From Bacteroidales bacterium (lineage in GTDB: Bacteria > Bacteroidota > Bacteroidia > Bacteroidales > GCA-2711565), in the NCBI GenBank assembly GCA_028280405.1, contig JANQLW010000016.1, positions 137,119 through 201,118 of the forward strand: a stretch of DNA of 64,000 nt. The letters are read 5' to 3'. The notes under the pieces are model-generated. The model did no database searches and had not been told where the DNA came from. It was given only the letters and a program-made list of their open reading frames with translations. Numbering within the stretch: the first letter of the stretch is position 1; each line of letters begins with the position of its first letter. Made by a program: the position numbers and the translations under genes. Of the stretch, positions 1 to 10,600 are shown in pieces.

Positions 1-1
1 A

Positions 2-1969
2 GGTAAGTTTAAATATGAATATCAGAAGGGTAGGCCATGGTTGCATAGTGATTTAATTGCTGCATTTGATTTTGCCGTATTAAAACCACAAGATGAAATT
101 GATTCTGAAAAACAAAGAATCTTATCACAGGTAAAACCCTTTTTTACTTATCAGGAAGAGATTGTTGATGAGAAGTATGATAATTTACTTTTAAAGTTTG
201 ATACCGATTGGAATATTAAATATCCTGATACTGCGATGTATATGGAATACCGAAGAGTATCTCTGGAAAAATGTGAAGCATTATTTAATGATTTGAAAGA
301 GAAAGGAATTATTGAATTAATTCCTGAAACGGTTAATATTAAGGAGAATGGCCAGATCATGTTAGTAAAAGGAAATGTGGCCAGTGAGAAAAACCTTTCT
401 GATATATATACGATTCAATCTGCCCATGATTTTATTAATGATGAAATCAAGAATGATAATAGTATAGATACGGCTATTGTGCTATCATGCCTTGAAAATG
501 TATTATTTAGAAATATTGTATTTGATGAAGCCAAAACTAAAACAGCCCAGGATGAGGCCTTGAAAAATATATCTTTAACCAGGGGAATGGTGCAGGGGGG
601 AGAAAGGATCATTTCGAAAGGAGAATTGGTAACTGCTGAAAAATTTATGATTCTTGAATCGATCAGGCAAGAGTATGAAGAAAAGATAGGTTCTCAAACT
701 TCCTATTTTATGCTTCTTACAGGATTGTTTATTTTAATTACCATTTCGATTGTTGTACTCTTCTTTTTCCTGATGTATTTTCGATCCGCTATATTCAGGA
801 GTAATAAAAAAATTGCCTTGATATTGCTGCTGATTATCATGATGGTTTATATAACCAGTTTGGTAATTAAATACAATGTCGACTATTTATATTTAGTGCC
901 TATTTGTATTATTCCTATTATTATAAGGGCTTTTTTTGATACGCGTCCGGCACTTTATGTGCATATCATAACAATTATTATTATTGGATTTTTAGTGCCC
1001 AATAGTTTTGAGTTTGTTTTCTCTCAGTTAATTGCAGGTATTATAGCTATTATAAGTGTTGTAAGGCTTCAAAGAAGAGCTCAGTTTTTCTTTAGTTCAT
1101 TAATGATCTTTTTAACCTATTCTGCAGTATATACCGGACTTGGATTGATGCAGGAGGGAAGTATCACCGGACTGGATTGGAAATTATATTTGTTATTTGC
1201 CGGTAGTGCGGTATTAACCTTGTTCTCTTATCCATTAATATATTTGTTTGAAAAGCTCTTTGGCTTAATTACCGATGTTACTTTAATTGAATTATCCAAT
1301 ACCAATTCAAAATTATTACGTGAACTTTCTGAAAAGGCTCCCGGAACTTTTCAGCATTCTATGCAGGTTGCTAACCTGGCTGAGGAAGTATTATATGAAA
1401 TAGGGGGGAATACATTATTAGCAAGAACCGGAGCTTTATATCATGATATAGGTAAGATGGAAGCGCCTGCATATTTTACGGAAAATCAACAGTCGGGGAA
1501 AAATCCGCATGATAAGTTAAGTCCGGATGAAAGTGCTAAGGTAATCGTAAATCATATTAAAAGAGGTGTTCAGATTGCTAGAAAACATAACTTACCTGTT
1601 CAGATCATCGACTTTATAAGAACGCACCAGGGAAACAGAAGGGTTGAATATTTTTATAAAATGAAACTGAAAGAAACAAGTGAGGATAAAATAGACGAGA
1701 AATTATATACCTATCCCGGACCGATCCCAAAATCAAGAGAGACTGCCGTTGTGATGATGGCTGATTCGGTAGAAGCAGCCTCAAAGAGCCTGAAAGAAAT
1801 TGATGAAAATTCGATTCATGAATTAGTAGAAAGGATCATTGAAAGCCAGATTGAAGCCAAACAATTTATACATGCTAATATTACTTTCAGAGAAATTACA
1901 AGAGCTAAAGAAACTTTGAAGAAAAAACTTCTGAATGTTTATCACCAAAGAATTGAATATCCTAAATAA
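2..1969 (+). CDS. 7TM-HD family phosphohydrolase (PgpH-like), 5' end outside window
   Basis: C-terminal 655 codons of a membrane phosphohydrolase of the 7TM-HD type; the family degrades cyclic di-AMP in the cases studied. The frame is open to the window edge, and the residues before the first possible start (a TTG at 41) continue the family's GRPWLHSDLIA motif, so the true start lies upstream. An extracytoplasmic helical part (about nt 40-690) precedes several hydrophobic helices (about nt 705-1260). A cytoplasmic HD domain follows, with GTFQHSMQVANLAE near nt 1340 and the metal-binding HDIGK near nt 1445. The stop codon abuts the stop of the convergent WbqC-like gene with no spacer. Family assignment is firm; the nucleotide specificity is inferred. 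Confidence 0.9.
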   Translation, partial: GKFKYEYQKGRPWLHSDLIAAFDFAVLKPQDEIDSEKQRILSQVKPFFTYQEEIVDEKYDNLLLKFDTDWNIKYPDTAMYMEYRRVSLEKCEALFNDLKEKGIIELIPETVNIKENGQIMLVKGNVASEKNLSDIYTIQSAHDFINDEIKNDNSIDTAIVLSCLENVLFRNIVFDEAKTKTAQDEALKNISLTRGMVQGGERIISKGELVTAEKFMILESIRQEYEEKIGSQTSYFMLLTGLFILITISIVVLFFFLMYFRSAIFRSNKKIALILLLIIMMVYITSLVIKYNVDYLYLVPICIIPIIIRAFFDTRPALYVHIITIIIIGFLVPNSFEFVFSQLIAGIIAIISVVRLQRRAQFFFSSLMIFLTYSAVYTGLGLMQEGSITGLDWKLYLLFAGSAVLTLFSYPLIYLFEKLFGLITDVTLIELSNTNSKLLRELSEKAPGTFQHSMQVANLAEEVLYEIGGNTLLARTGALYHDIGKMEAPAYFTENQQSGKNPHDKLSPDESAKVIVNHIKRGVQIARKHNLPVQIIDFIRTHQGNRRVEYFYKMKLKETSEDKIDEKLYTYPGPIPKSRETAVVMMADSVEAASKSLKEIDENSIHELVERIIESQIEAKQFIHANITFREITRAKETLKKKLLNVYHQRIEYPK

Positions 1970-2596
1970 TTATTCAGCTAGTTTTATTTGATCTAAAAAG
2001 TTCAAAGTATTTGGCCCTTCACTGAATAAAAGATCAATAATACTTAAATTAGGTATAAATCCGAATTTATTTTCAAAAACCTGAAAATACCTGGGAATAA
2101 GCATTGGTGGCGATTCTTTTTGGGGGTTGAATTGAGTTCTTAAATCCGATATATTGTCCAGGCTTTTTTCAAAATCATTTGTAAAATAAAGCTTTTTATC
2201 TATTCCGATTATTTGAAGGGTCTTTTCCAGTAATTGCTGATTAAATTCTAATAATGAATCGTATCCTTTATTATAATATTCTTCCATTTCATCTTTATAA
2301 TAAAGAAAAAAGGGCGATGCATTATAAGCAGATTCAATGGCACGCCAATGTTTTTTTTGCCAGGCTTCCGTATTATTAATGGCTATATCTTTAGTGAAAG
2401 TATGATTACCGTTTACTTTACTCACAGGAATGCTCAAATCCAAAGGCCCATTGGCAGTATAAATCCTGCATCTGTTTCTGCAAGTTTGTTTAGGATATGT
2501 TTCAAATATTTCTATCCAAATTTTGTCTGCTCTAAGTATGTGGACAAAATATTCTATGGATGCCAAATAAGAAGTTGGCAGCAAAATCTGATTCAT
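1970..2596 (-). CDS. WbqC family protein
   Basis: About 208 residues resembling the WbqC-like family, often found near surface-polysaccharide or glycan-modification genes; the biochemical role is not established. The protein begins MNQILLPTSYLASIEYF and has the family's conserved region AWQKKHWRAIESAYNASPFF. An in-frame ATG exists 15 codons upstream (2641), but the extra residues are a hydrophobic, AT-rich extension next to a dispersed repeat, and the family normally starts at the internal Met used here. It is convergent with the HD gene, and the two stop codons are adjacent. The gene upstream on the same strand is separated by the repeat at 2631-2755. Confidence 0.8.
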   Translation of the reverse strand: MNQILLPTSYLASIEYFVHILRADKIWIEIFETYPKQTCRNRCRIYTANGPLDLSIPVSKVNGNHTFTKDIAINNTEAWQKKHWRAIESAYNASPFFLYYKDEMEEYYNKGYDSLLEFNQQLLEKTLQIIGIDKKLYFTNDFEKSLDNISDLRTQFNPQKESPPMLIPRYFQVFENKFGFIPNLSIIDLLFSEGPNTLNFLDQIKLAE

Positions 2597-2630
2597 TTGA
2601 TTTCTTGTTTTTTGCAAAAATAAAAAAAGA

Positions 2631-2755
2631 AACTGTCTCAAAAGTGTTAATAAATTGAATGCTAGTCAGGGCGTGAATTATTAATTGGTTAAGTGTATGC
2701 ATTTTATCTTTTGAAGAATTTTGCAAATAGATTCACACCCTGACTTTTTGGACGG
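2631..2755. repeat. dispersed 125-bp element with inverted ends, copy 1
   Basis: This stretch is about 85-90% identical by eye to 54543-54674. Both copies carry outer inverted ends (ACTGTC..AAAAGT against ACTTTTTGGACG/ACAG). Both also have an inner inverted repeat, GTCAGGGCGTGAAT paired with ATTCACACCCTGAC, around a shared core containing GCATTTTATCTTTTGAAGAA. No reading frame is conserved. It resembles a small non-autonomous element of the MITE or REP kind. Here it sits between the WbqC-like gene and the thioredoxin gene. Confidence 0.75.
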
Positions 2756-2782
2756 CTTCTTTTATTTTAGCAATAAGATTAT

Positions 2783-3142
2783 TTAGTTTTTCTGCTTTAA
2801 TAATACTTTATTAATAGCATCTTTTAATTGTTCTTTTGGTAAAGCACCCTGTGCCATTTGAGGCTGTTCATTCATAGGTATAAAAAGCAATGAGGGTATA
2901 CTTCTGATCCCAAAAGTGGCAGATAATTCCTGCTCAGCTTCCGTATCTACTTTGTATATGTTAATCTGATCTTTATACTCTTCAGAAAGTTCATCAAGAA
3001 CCGGAGCTAATATTTTACATGGTCCGCACCAATCAGCATAAAAATCTATCAGGCAAGGTTTGTCTCCTTCAAACTTCCATTCTTTATTTTGTTCATAATT
3101 GAAAACTTTATCTAAAAAGCTTTGTTTCGTTAAAAGTTCCAT
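2783..3142 (-). CDS. trxA: thioredoxin, cytosolic
   Basis: 119-residue thioredoxin-fold protein, the usual length for TrxA, with the active site FYADWCGPCK at about residues 32-41 and the cis-proline region RSIPSLLF. There is no signal peptide, so it should act in the cytosol reducing protein disulfides. It lies 7 bp downstream of a lipoprotein paralog on the same strand and is probably co-transcribed with it. The two share the context E-G-[DE]-K-P before the central strand and a similar C-terminal helix, so they look like a local duplication with one copy retargeted to the envelope. The substrate is unknown. Confidence 0.92.
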   Translation of the reverse strand: MELLTKQSFLDKVFNYEQNKEWKFEGDKPCLIDFYADWCGPCKILAPVLDELSEEYKDQINIYKVDTEAEQELSATFGIRSIPSLLFIPMNEQPQMAQGALPKEQLKDAINKVLLKQKN

Positions 3143-3149
3143 AATATGT

Positions 3150-3620
3150 TTAATTTTTTAATTCCTTAATTAATAACTCATTCACTAATTTGTGGTAAGC
3201 TTTTTGGTATAAAGCCCCTGATTTCATTACGGGTTTCCCTTCTTTAGGAATAAACAGAACAGCCGGAATTCCTTTGATATCTAGCAATTTTGTTAATTCT
3301 TTTTCTTCGTCTACATTTATTTTATACACTTTTATTTTGCCGTCATATTGCTCAGCTAATTCTTTCATAATAGGGGCAATTTTTTGACAAGGCCTGCACC
3401 AGTCGGCATAAAAGTCGATAACTACCGGTTTTTCTCCTTCAAAAACCCATTCTTGTGGTGAAGCTATATAATCCCAGATTTTTTCCTTGAAGGTTTCGTT
3501 CGTAAGATGGGGTAAATCCTTTTTATCCAAATCTGATACATTCTTTGAATCTGAGGATGAATTTCCACATGCAGTAAAAATTAATACTAGTACCAGGCTA
3601 TATAATATTTTCTTTTTCAT
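3150..3620 (-). CDS. thioredoxin-like lipoprotein
   Basis: 156 residues. The N-terminus is MKKKILYSLVLVLIFTAC, a lipoprotein signal with Cys18 as the lipidated residue, followed by a Ser/Asp-rich linker and a thioredoxin domain with FYADWCRPCQ (CRPC instead of CGPC) and a GIPAVLF cis-proline loop. It should be attached to the periplasmic membrane leaflets and act in thiol exchange outside the cytosol. It is upstream of the cytosolic thioredoxin gene by 7 bp. A good Bacteroidota -7 element, TATATTTG, is present on the minus strand at 3645-3638, just upstream of the start, though no clear -33 TTTG was seen. Confidence 0.88.
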   Translation of the reverse strand: MKKKILYSLVLVLIFTACGNSSSDSKNVSDLDKKDLPHLTNETFKEKIWDYIASPQEWVFEGEKPVVIDFYADWCRPCQKIAPIMKELAEQYDGKIKVYKINVDEEKELTKLLDIKGIPAVLFIPKEGKPVMKSGALYQKAYHKLVNELLIKELKN

Positions 3621-3767
3621 AACTTTTATTTCTGATGCAAATATATAAAAAATTATATATTAAATCGCTTAAATATCACTATATTTTTTATCTTTGTGAT
3701 TGAAAAACATTTAAAATAGTAAAGAGAGTTTCCTGAAATCCTTGATATTTCGTATAAACAGGCTTAT

Positions 3768-4154
3768 ATGGAAAGTAATCTAAATATTGAAAATCTTAAA
3801 ACGGTAGAAGGTTGTTTAAGTTACCTTGCAGAAAGAAAATGGCAGACAGGCTTTAAATGCAGAAAGTGTGGCCATACAAATTATTGTCAGGGCAGAACTC
3901 CATTTTCGAGAAGATGTACCAAATGCAAACGCGAAGAGAGTGCTACGGCTCACACCATTTTTCACCGATGCAGGATTCCCTTAAACGAGGCCTTTGCTAT
4001 TGCAAAGCTTATTTACGAGAACCCTGAAGTTTCAACGTACAAATTGGCCAAACATATAGATAGAAGACAAATGACCTGTTGGAATTTCAAGAAAAAGATA
4101 ATGGAGTACCTGGAAGCTAAGGGGGAATTAAGAATATTTGACAAAAATTTTTGA
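3768..4154 (+). CDS. zinc-ribbon/HTH protein of IS1595-transposase ancestry
   Basis: 128 residues. The N-terminal half resembles the zinc ribbon at the front of IS1595-type transposases, with CRKCG at residues 31-35 and CTKCK near 50-54. A helical HTH-like C-terminal half follows (STYKLAKHIDRRQ). The DDE nuclease domain of a full transposase is absent and no terminal inverted repeats are seen around it. It is therefore either a truncated transposase or, more likely given its intact short frame, a domesticated DNA-binding protein. The last 27 bp overlap the 3' end of the convergent TPR-CHAT gene. A -7 like element TATCTTTG lies at 3689-3696. The function is not known. Confidence 0.65.
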   Translation: MESNLNIENLKTVEGCLSYLAERKWQTGFKCRKCGHTNYCQGRTPFSRRCTKCKREESATAHTIFHRCRIPLNEAFAIAKLIYENPEVSTYKLAKHIDRRQMTCWNFKKKIMEYLEAKGELRIFDKNF

Positions 4155-7100
4155 TCGCCAATAATACAATAAAGCAATAAGTGCAAGAAATATAATTGTA
4201 AAGACAACAGCTCTTGCCAGCGAATAATCTTTAACCAAAGGCTGTGTATTTCCAACAATAACGTATGAAGACCAATAAAAAGGATGTGCCCCAATTTGTG
4301 AGGAGGAACTTAAGTATTCTAATTTTGCTTTTTGCAAAGCAATGTCTTTTTTATAACCCCGGTTTAAATATTTATAAAACAGGGTCATGATGGATGCACC
4401 TGATTTGTCATCAACATTCCAAAGGGTCATAATAATACTCCGGGTACCTGCATAAATAAATGCCCTGGCCAGGCTCATAATGCCTTCACCTTTATTCATT
4501 TTTCCGCTTCCTGTATTGCAGGCACTGAGTACAGCTAACTGAGCATTTAGTTCCAGTCCGTAAACTTCATGCGTTTTTAAATATCCGTCATTAGTGCTAT
4601 CAGATGGATGCGAAAAAATCATTTTTGAATTCATTGGGTTCTGATCATCAATTTTTGCATGCATGGCCAGGTGAATAATATCGTAATTTCCTGCAAGTTG
4701 CTTGAATTTGGATTCTGTAGCATTTTCTCCAATGATACTGTCTCCTTTGTAGATCTTTATAATACTTTGCGCTTCCTTCTTTGCATATTTTAATTCCTTG
4801 AATCGCTTATTTCTATCTTGAATATTATTTGTGTCTATTGAATAATCAGGAGCCATTACTAAAATCGTTTTGTTTTTTGCTTTTCCTTTCTGCTTTTCCC
4901 ATTCCTGAGTTAACAGTGATGCTGATTGAGAATAACTAATGGGGTTTGATCTGATCAGGTAATCTAAATTTTTATAAGAAGGATTTTCTGGCTTAGGCAA
5001 TTTGCTGATAAGGCTCTCGAAAGAAATATATCCCAATTCCCCTGAAGGAATGATGATTAGCCTTTTATTTTTTATTTTCTGTTCTATAAGGCCAAAAAGT
5101 AGTTTGTAGACCTGGTGCGAAGATTTAATAAACTTTTTGTAATCATCAGTAGTGTGGGTATAAATATTAAGATTTTTTACAGAGTTTAATTGGTTAAGGT
5201 TAGAGTGAAAAGTACTATCAATTTTCATTTTAATAAAAACCGGCTTATTATTCTTTTCTACAATTATACTATAAACTGCTGAGTCTGTAAGTATATAATT
5301 TATCAGCAGCTGGTCGTTCTCTAAATATTCTTTAACTTCTGCAATACCGGCTACATCATGATTATGTTTCAGATGATAATATTTAGGGTAATTGTGTTCA
5401 AGGTTTTTAATGATACTGTCATATTGATGGTGGAGTTCAAATAATTTATTGTTCCATAAATCAATTTTGTCACTATCGGGCTTTTGCTTTACGGATTCAT
5501 TGTAAAGATGATTTTTATAGGCACTGATGCTGTTTTTGACAGAGAGTTCCAATTCTTGTACCGTATCCTGAATGCCGCTGAATGTGATGGCATCTCTTTC
5601 TCTGATGGAAGCCAGTAATATATTTGCTTTATTTTTTTCCATGTATTGAAAGGCCTTTTCAATATATGTTGTATCCTTATGTTTTTCAAAAGCATGATAT
5701 AGGATGTCATAAATGAATTTAAAGTTCCAGTCTGTGTTTTGGGTTAAAATATATTTACTGTTTTCCCCAATCTGTTTTTTTAAGTAGTCCCTTGCACCCA
5801 AAGCCAGATCATAACATTCAAGGCATTCGTTTAAATAATGGACTGAATCATTTCTTAAATACAATTTCGAAAGTACTCTTGATTTATTGGCTAAATTATA
5901 GATGTAATTTCCCCTGGATATGGCATGTTCCCAATTCGGGTTTTCAGTATAAGAAGAATCTTTAAAATGAAAGTCATTATAACAAATGGCTTTTTGATAA
6001 TATTTTAGGGCCAATTTATATTCCTTTTTCTTTCGATAAATATATCCGATTAAACCGTATGTATAAGCGACAGTATGTTTGTTAGGTTTTTTGCATTTGA
6101 AATAAACCTCCAATGTAAGTTTATAATTCTTTAGAGCCTGGTCATACAATTTTTGATCTAAATAAAAATGACCACAATATGACAATGTCTGTGCATATTG
6201 AAAATAATTAGAATCTAATTCAGCATTGTAAGTTACTAATGCTTTTTTTAAATACTTCTCTGCTTTTTTAAATTCTTTTAAACGCATATAGATATCTGAA
6301 ATATTTCTAAGTGCAATCATTTTTGATTTAGGAATTGTTTGTTTCTGCAAACTCTTTTTATAGTTCTCAAGCCCTTTATTATATTCTTTTTTTGCAATAG
6401 ATATAAGCCCAAGATTGTTATAAACCCTCGCTATTTGGGGGAGAATGGATTTGTAACAATTTTTTCTATAGATATTCAAAGCCTTATTATAGTATAATTC
6501 TGACTGTTCATATTCTCCATTCTTCCAATAAATTAATCCTATAATATTGTACAAGGCTCCAAGTTCTAAATAATTCTTATTAAATACCTCAACATATATA
6601 TATCTTGCAATTTTAAGATGATAAAGTGCTCTTTCATAGTTTCCAATGCGATTATAAAGATTCCCCAAACTATGATGTGTTCTGGCAGTTTTTGGATTAT
6701 TTTTAAACTTTTTTGATAGTTTTAAAGCCTTATGATAATAATCAATGGCTCTACTAAAATCTCCTTTAAGCAAATATACATTACCAATATTATTATAGTC
6801 AGTAATTAAATCATATGTGATATTGCCTTTTCTCATCAGATCAAGATCTAAATTTATCTTATAATAATACAATGCCTTATTATACTCTCTTATACGATAG
6901 TAATAGATCCCAATATTATTATATGACTTTGCAGCTAAAGTATCTGGGGGAGAAATAAATGATTTCCGATAATTGATTAATCCTTTAAGAATATTTATTG
7001 CTTCGCCATAATATCCTTGCCCTCCCATTACAGAACCTTTATGATGAAGATATTCGGAATATAAATATTTAAAATTTTCAATGTTGAATTTTGTGTAGTT

Positions 7101-7406
7101 CTCAATATCATTAATACAACCTAAAGCTTTTTTATAGTCTTTTTTTATCCTATAAACATGACAAATTTTAAGGGTTGCTTCAAAATAGGCTTTATGCATT
7201 TCATTTTGTTTATAAAACCGGGCTGATCTTTTGTAATAAAAAGCGGCACTGTCATATTTGAATTCTTTGAAAAAATTATCTGCTTTATTGGTATATGAAT
7301 GGAATAAGGTACTGTCTTTTATGGTATTTGTTTTTTGTGCATGTAAATCTGGTAAAAGCATCAATAATACCAAGGGCAATAAGCCATAAAATAGAATTCT
7401 TTTCAT
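4128..7406 (-). CDS. secreted TPR-CHAT protease-like protein with C-terminal membrane anchor (paralog 1)
   Basis: 1092 residues. A Sec signal peptide (residues 1-23, ending DLHAQ) is followed by many tetratricopeptide repeats (about 35-480; for example YNNIGNVYLLKGDFSRAIDYY). Next comes a helical linker and a CHAT (caspase-like) domain (about 720-1050). The expected catalytic pair is visible as His916 in HLAMHA and Cys963 in LSACNTG, followed by GEGIMSLARAFIYAG. A hydrophobic helix (about 1066-1084) ends the chain, with a short basic tail. By this topology the TPR and CHAT parts lie outside the cytosol. CHAT domains are cysteine peptidases in studied systems; the substrate here is unknown. 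It lies 211 bp downstream of a paralog on the same strand. Confidence 0.87.
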   Translation of the reverse strand: MKRILFYGLLPLVLLMLLPDLHAQKTNTIKDSTLFHSYTNKADNFFKEFKYDSAAFYYKRSARFYKQNEMHKAYFEATLKICHVYRIKKDYKKALGCINDIENYTKFNIENFKYLYSEYLHHKGSVMGGQGYYGEAINILKGLINYRKSFISPPDTLAAKSYNNIGIYYYRIREYNKALYYYKINLDLDLMRKGNITYDLITDYNNIGNVYLLKGDFSRAIDYYHKALKLSKKFKNNPKTARTHHSLGNLYNRIGNYERALYHLKIARYIYVEVFNKNYLELGALYNIIGLIYWKNGEYEQSELYYNKALNIYRKNCYKSILPQIARVYNNLGLISIAKKEYNKGLENYKKSLQKQTIPKSKMIALRNISDIYMRLKEFKKAEKYLKKALVTYNAELDSNYFQYAQTLSYCGHFYLDQKLYDQALKNYKLTLEVYFKCKKPNKHTVAYTYGLIGYIYRKKKEYKLALKYYQKAICYNDFHFKDSSYTENPNWEHAISRGNYIYNLANKSRVLSKLYLRNDSVHYLNECLECYDLALGARDYLKKQIGENSKYILTQNTDWNFKFIYDILYHAFEKHKDTTYIEKAFQYMEKNKANILLASIRERDAITFSGIQDTVQELELSVKNSISAYKNHLYNESVKQKPDSDKIDLWNNKLFELHHQYDSIIKNLEHNYPKYYHLKHNHDVAGIAEVKEYLENDQLLINYILTDSAVYSIIVEKNNKPVFIKMKIDSTFHSNLNQLNSVKNLNIYTHTTDDYKKFIKSSHQVYKLLFGLIEQKIKNKRLIIIPSGELGYISFESLISKLPKPENPSYKNLDYLIRSNPISYSQSASLLTQEWEKQKGKAKNKTILVMAPDYSIDTNNIQDRNKRFKELKYAKKEAQSIIKIYKGDSIIGENATESKFKQLAGNYDIIHLAMHAKIDDQNPMNSKMIFSHPSDSTNDGYLKTHEVYGLELNAQLAVLSACNTGSGKMNKGEGIMSLARAFIYAGTRSIIMTLWNVDDKSGASIMTLFYKYLNRGYKKDIALQKAKLEYLSSSSQIGAHPFYWSSYVIVGNTQPLVKDYSLARAVVFTIIFLALIALLYYWRSKIFVKYS

Positions 7407-7460
7407 GAATTTTTATTGCGGGAGACAAATTATTATGCGATATAAAAATAATAAAATCTT

Positions 7461-7611
7461 AGAGACTGTTTAAATTTTTTATTTTAGAGTGCACTCCAGG
7501 GACGCCATCCTTTTTTCTGTAAATAATTACCAAGTATTTAATTTTTAGGTTATTTGTGATTTTAGGATGGCGTCCCGATTTACTCATAAAACTTCAGATT
7601 AAACAGCCTCT
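7461..7611. repeat. 150-bp nested inverted-repeat element
   Basis: Between the two TPR-CHAT genes lies a sequence with two nested inverted repeats. The outer arms are AGAGACTGTTTAA (7461-7473) and TTAAACAGCCTCT (7599-7611), with one mismatch. The inner arms are AGGGACGCCATCCT (7498-7511) and AGGATGGCGTCCC (7564-7576). The core is AT-rich and without coding capacity. The architecture parallels the element at 2631 and 54543, but the sequence differs, suggesting a second family of small non-autonomous elements. Confidence 0.65.
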
Positions 7612-7617
7612 TATTAT

Positions 7618-10600
7618 TTAAGAAGTCAGTCTGTCTTTTTTCTTTTTATGAATAGACCGGATTGTAATAAATGAAAGAATAATCAAAATAGCTAATACTA
7701 CAATGTATAAAGTATAAGATTTCCATGTATTGGTAATTAAAGGGTTGGTGTTTCCAATATCCACATAGGCTGCCCAGAAATAGGGGTGAGCCTGTAGTTG
7801 CGGAGAATTATTCAGGTATTCAATCTTAGCTTTTTGTAAAGCCACATCCTTCCCCAGGCCTTTTTTCAGGTAATTATAAAAAAGCGTCATGATTTTTGCT
7901 CCGGATTGATCTTCTACATTCCAAAGTGTCATTACAATGCTTGGTACACCTGCATATATAAAGCCCCTGGCTAAACTCATGATCCCTTCTCCATTGTTTA
8001 TTTTGCCTCCACCCGTATTACAGGCACTTAAAACCGCTAATTGGGCGTTTAGAACCAAGCCATAGATTTCATAGGTATTTAAATAGCCGTCATTAATGGT
8101 ATCCGCAGGCTCAGTAAAGATCATTTTGGAATGCATGGGGCTTTCATCATCAATATCGGCATGCATGGCCAAGTGGATAATATTGTATTTATGGGCATTT
8201 TGTTTAAATATGGTTTCATCGGCCTGCTGCTGTTGATAAATATTCCCTTTAAAAATTTTGTTTATGTTCTCAACTTCAACCCGTGCAAATTTTAAAGGAT
8301 CATATTTTTTACGGATATTCAATTCATTTTCCGGGCCTGAAGATGATTTTGTAAGGGAATAATCAGGAGCAACAGCCATTAGTTTATTTCCTTTTCTATT
8401 TGTTTGCATTGCCCGTTGCAATAAGGTGGATGAATAAGAATAACTGACCGGATTTTCTTTTATTAAATAAGATAAGTTCCGGTAGTTTATTTTGTCAAAT
8501 TTCGGAAGTGTTGAAACAAGGGCTTCAAAAGGAATATAACCTAATTTCCCATCCGGGATAATGATAAGCCGTTTCCCTGTTTTTCGTTCACTTAAGCCAT
8601 CAAATAATTTATGATATAGACGATAAGATGCCCGTACATAGTTTTCATAATCCGTAAGGTTGTGTTTCGAAAAATCCGGTTGTGCTGTATTTTGTATAAA
8701 CCCCAGATCGGAATAAAACTGCCGGCCTATTGCTATTTTTTCAAAAGCGGTTTTATTATTTTTTTCAATGGTGAACCGATACAGAGCCGAATCCGTTAAC
8801 ACATATTCAATCAATAATTGATCTTCCTTTAAGCTTTGCTCAATTTCATCTATACTGGCGACATTATGGTCGTATTTTAATTCATAATAATTGGGATAAT
8901 TTTCTTCAAGATCCTTGATAATGCTGTCATATTTCAGGCTGAGGTCAAATATTTTTTCATTCCAGATTGAAATTTTGGAACTGTCGGGTTTGGATTTATT
9001 ATTCTCTTCATAAACGAGGTTTTTATAGGCATCCAAATTCTCTTTGGTCTCTTTTTCCTTTGATTGTAATTCATCCGGAATTCCACTGAATTTTATGGCA
9101 TTTTCGCCTTTGATGGCAGATAATAAGATGGCTGCCTTGCTTTTTTCGGCATAATTAAAAGCCTGCTTTGAAAAGTAATTTTCAGGATTTTGTTTATAGC
9201 GATCATACAAGAGGCTAAATACATTATCAAAACGGCTTCGGGTGATCTCTGCCAGGTATAGCTTACTGTTAACACCTATGTTTGATTTCAGTTCTTCAAA
9301 AGCATTAAAAGCCAATTGGTAACATTCTAACCCTCTTTGAGCATCCAAAGTATCTTTTGTATTCTTATATAATTGCAGATAGGTATTTGCCTTTTTGAGG
9401 ATAATATTAATATAATTTGAAGGAGAAATTGAATGGGTGTGATTAGGATTGTTGTGGATATTAATATCATTGAACTCATAATCATTAGCAATCAGGGCTT
9501 TCTGACAATAATGTAATGTTTCTGTAAATTCATTTTTCTTTAAATAATAGTTAGCAATTCTTAAGTAAGTAAATGCAATTTCTCTATTTTTTTCAGGGAA
9601 AAGATTATGATATACTTTAAGGGCTTGAGTATACATATTGTAAGCTTTTGTAATATTCCCTTTGTTAAACATGATGTCTCCAAATACTCTTAATGTATTC
9701 CCATATTCATAATGATTAGAATCTAATGAATTATTACATATATTTAAGGCTTTTTGTATTGATCGTTCAGCAAGGTTGATATTATTTAAAAGGAGATAAA
9801 CTTTTGAAATATTTCTAAGCGTAATAACTTTTGCTGCTGGCGTCATATTTTTTTCTAAACTCTTTTTATAATAATCGAGTCCCTTATTGTACCCTTTCTT
9901 ATTGATACATATCAGCCCTAAATTATTATATACTCCGGCTATTTTGGGTAGGGACGACTTATAATAATTATTTTTATAAATATGCAAAGCTTTGTTATAA
10001 TATAACTCTGCCTGGTCAAAATTTGTTTGCCTCCAATAGATTAATCCTATATTATTATATAGATATCCAAGTTCTTCATAAGAATTCCCAAAAATTTTAA
10101 TATAAATATCTTTCGCAATATCATAATAATATAAAGCTTTATTATAATTTCCAATCTTATTATAAACAGTACCTAAGCTTAAATAAATTCTGACAATTCT
10201 AGGGTTGTTTTTTAGGTTCTTGGACAATTTTAAAGTTTTGTTGTAATGATTTATGGCTTTATTGAAATCACCCATTCTTAAATAGACATTGCCAATATTT
10301 CGATAATCTGAAATTAAATCATAAGTAATCTCTCCTTTTCTTAGCAAATCAAGGCTTAAGTTTTTCTTATAATAATCTAAAGCAATTTTGCTTTTACCTA
10401 AAATGTAATAGTAACTTCCAATATTATTATATGACTTGCCTGCTACCGTATCCGGATAATCAATAAATGATTTCCGGTAATTTATTAATCCTTTGAGAAT
10501 GCTAATTGCTTCTTTATAATTCCCTTGTCCTCCAATGACAGAGCCTTTTTGGTGTAAAAATTCCGAATATAAATTTTTATACACCTTTATATTTTGAGGA

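Noticed and set aside
3768-4154. Complete insertion sequence
   Set aside because: No DDE domain, no terminal inverted repeats and no target duplication could be seen.
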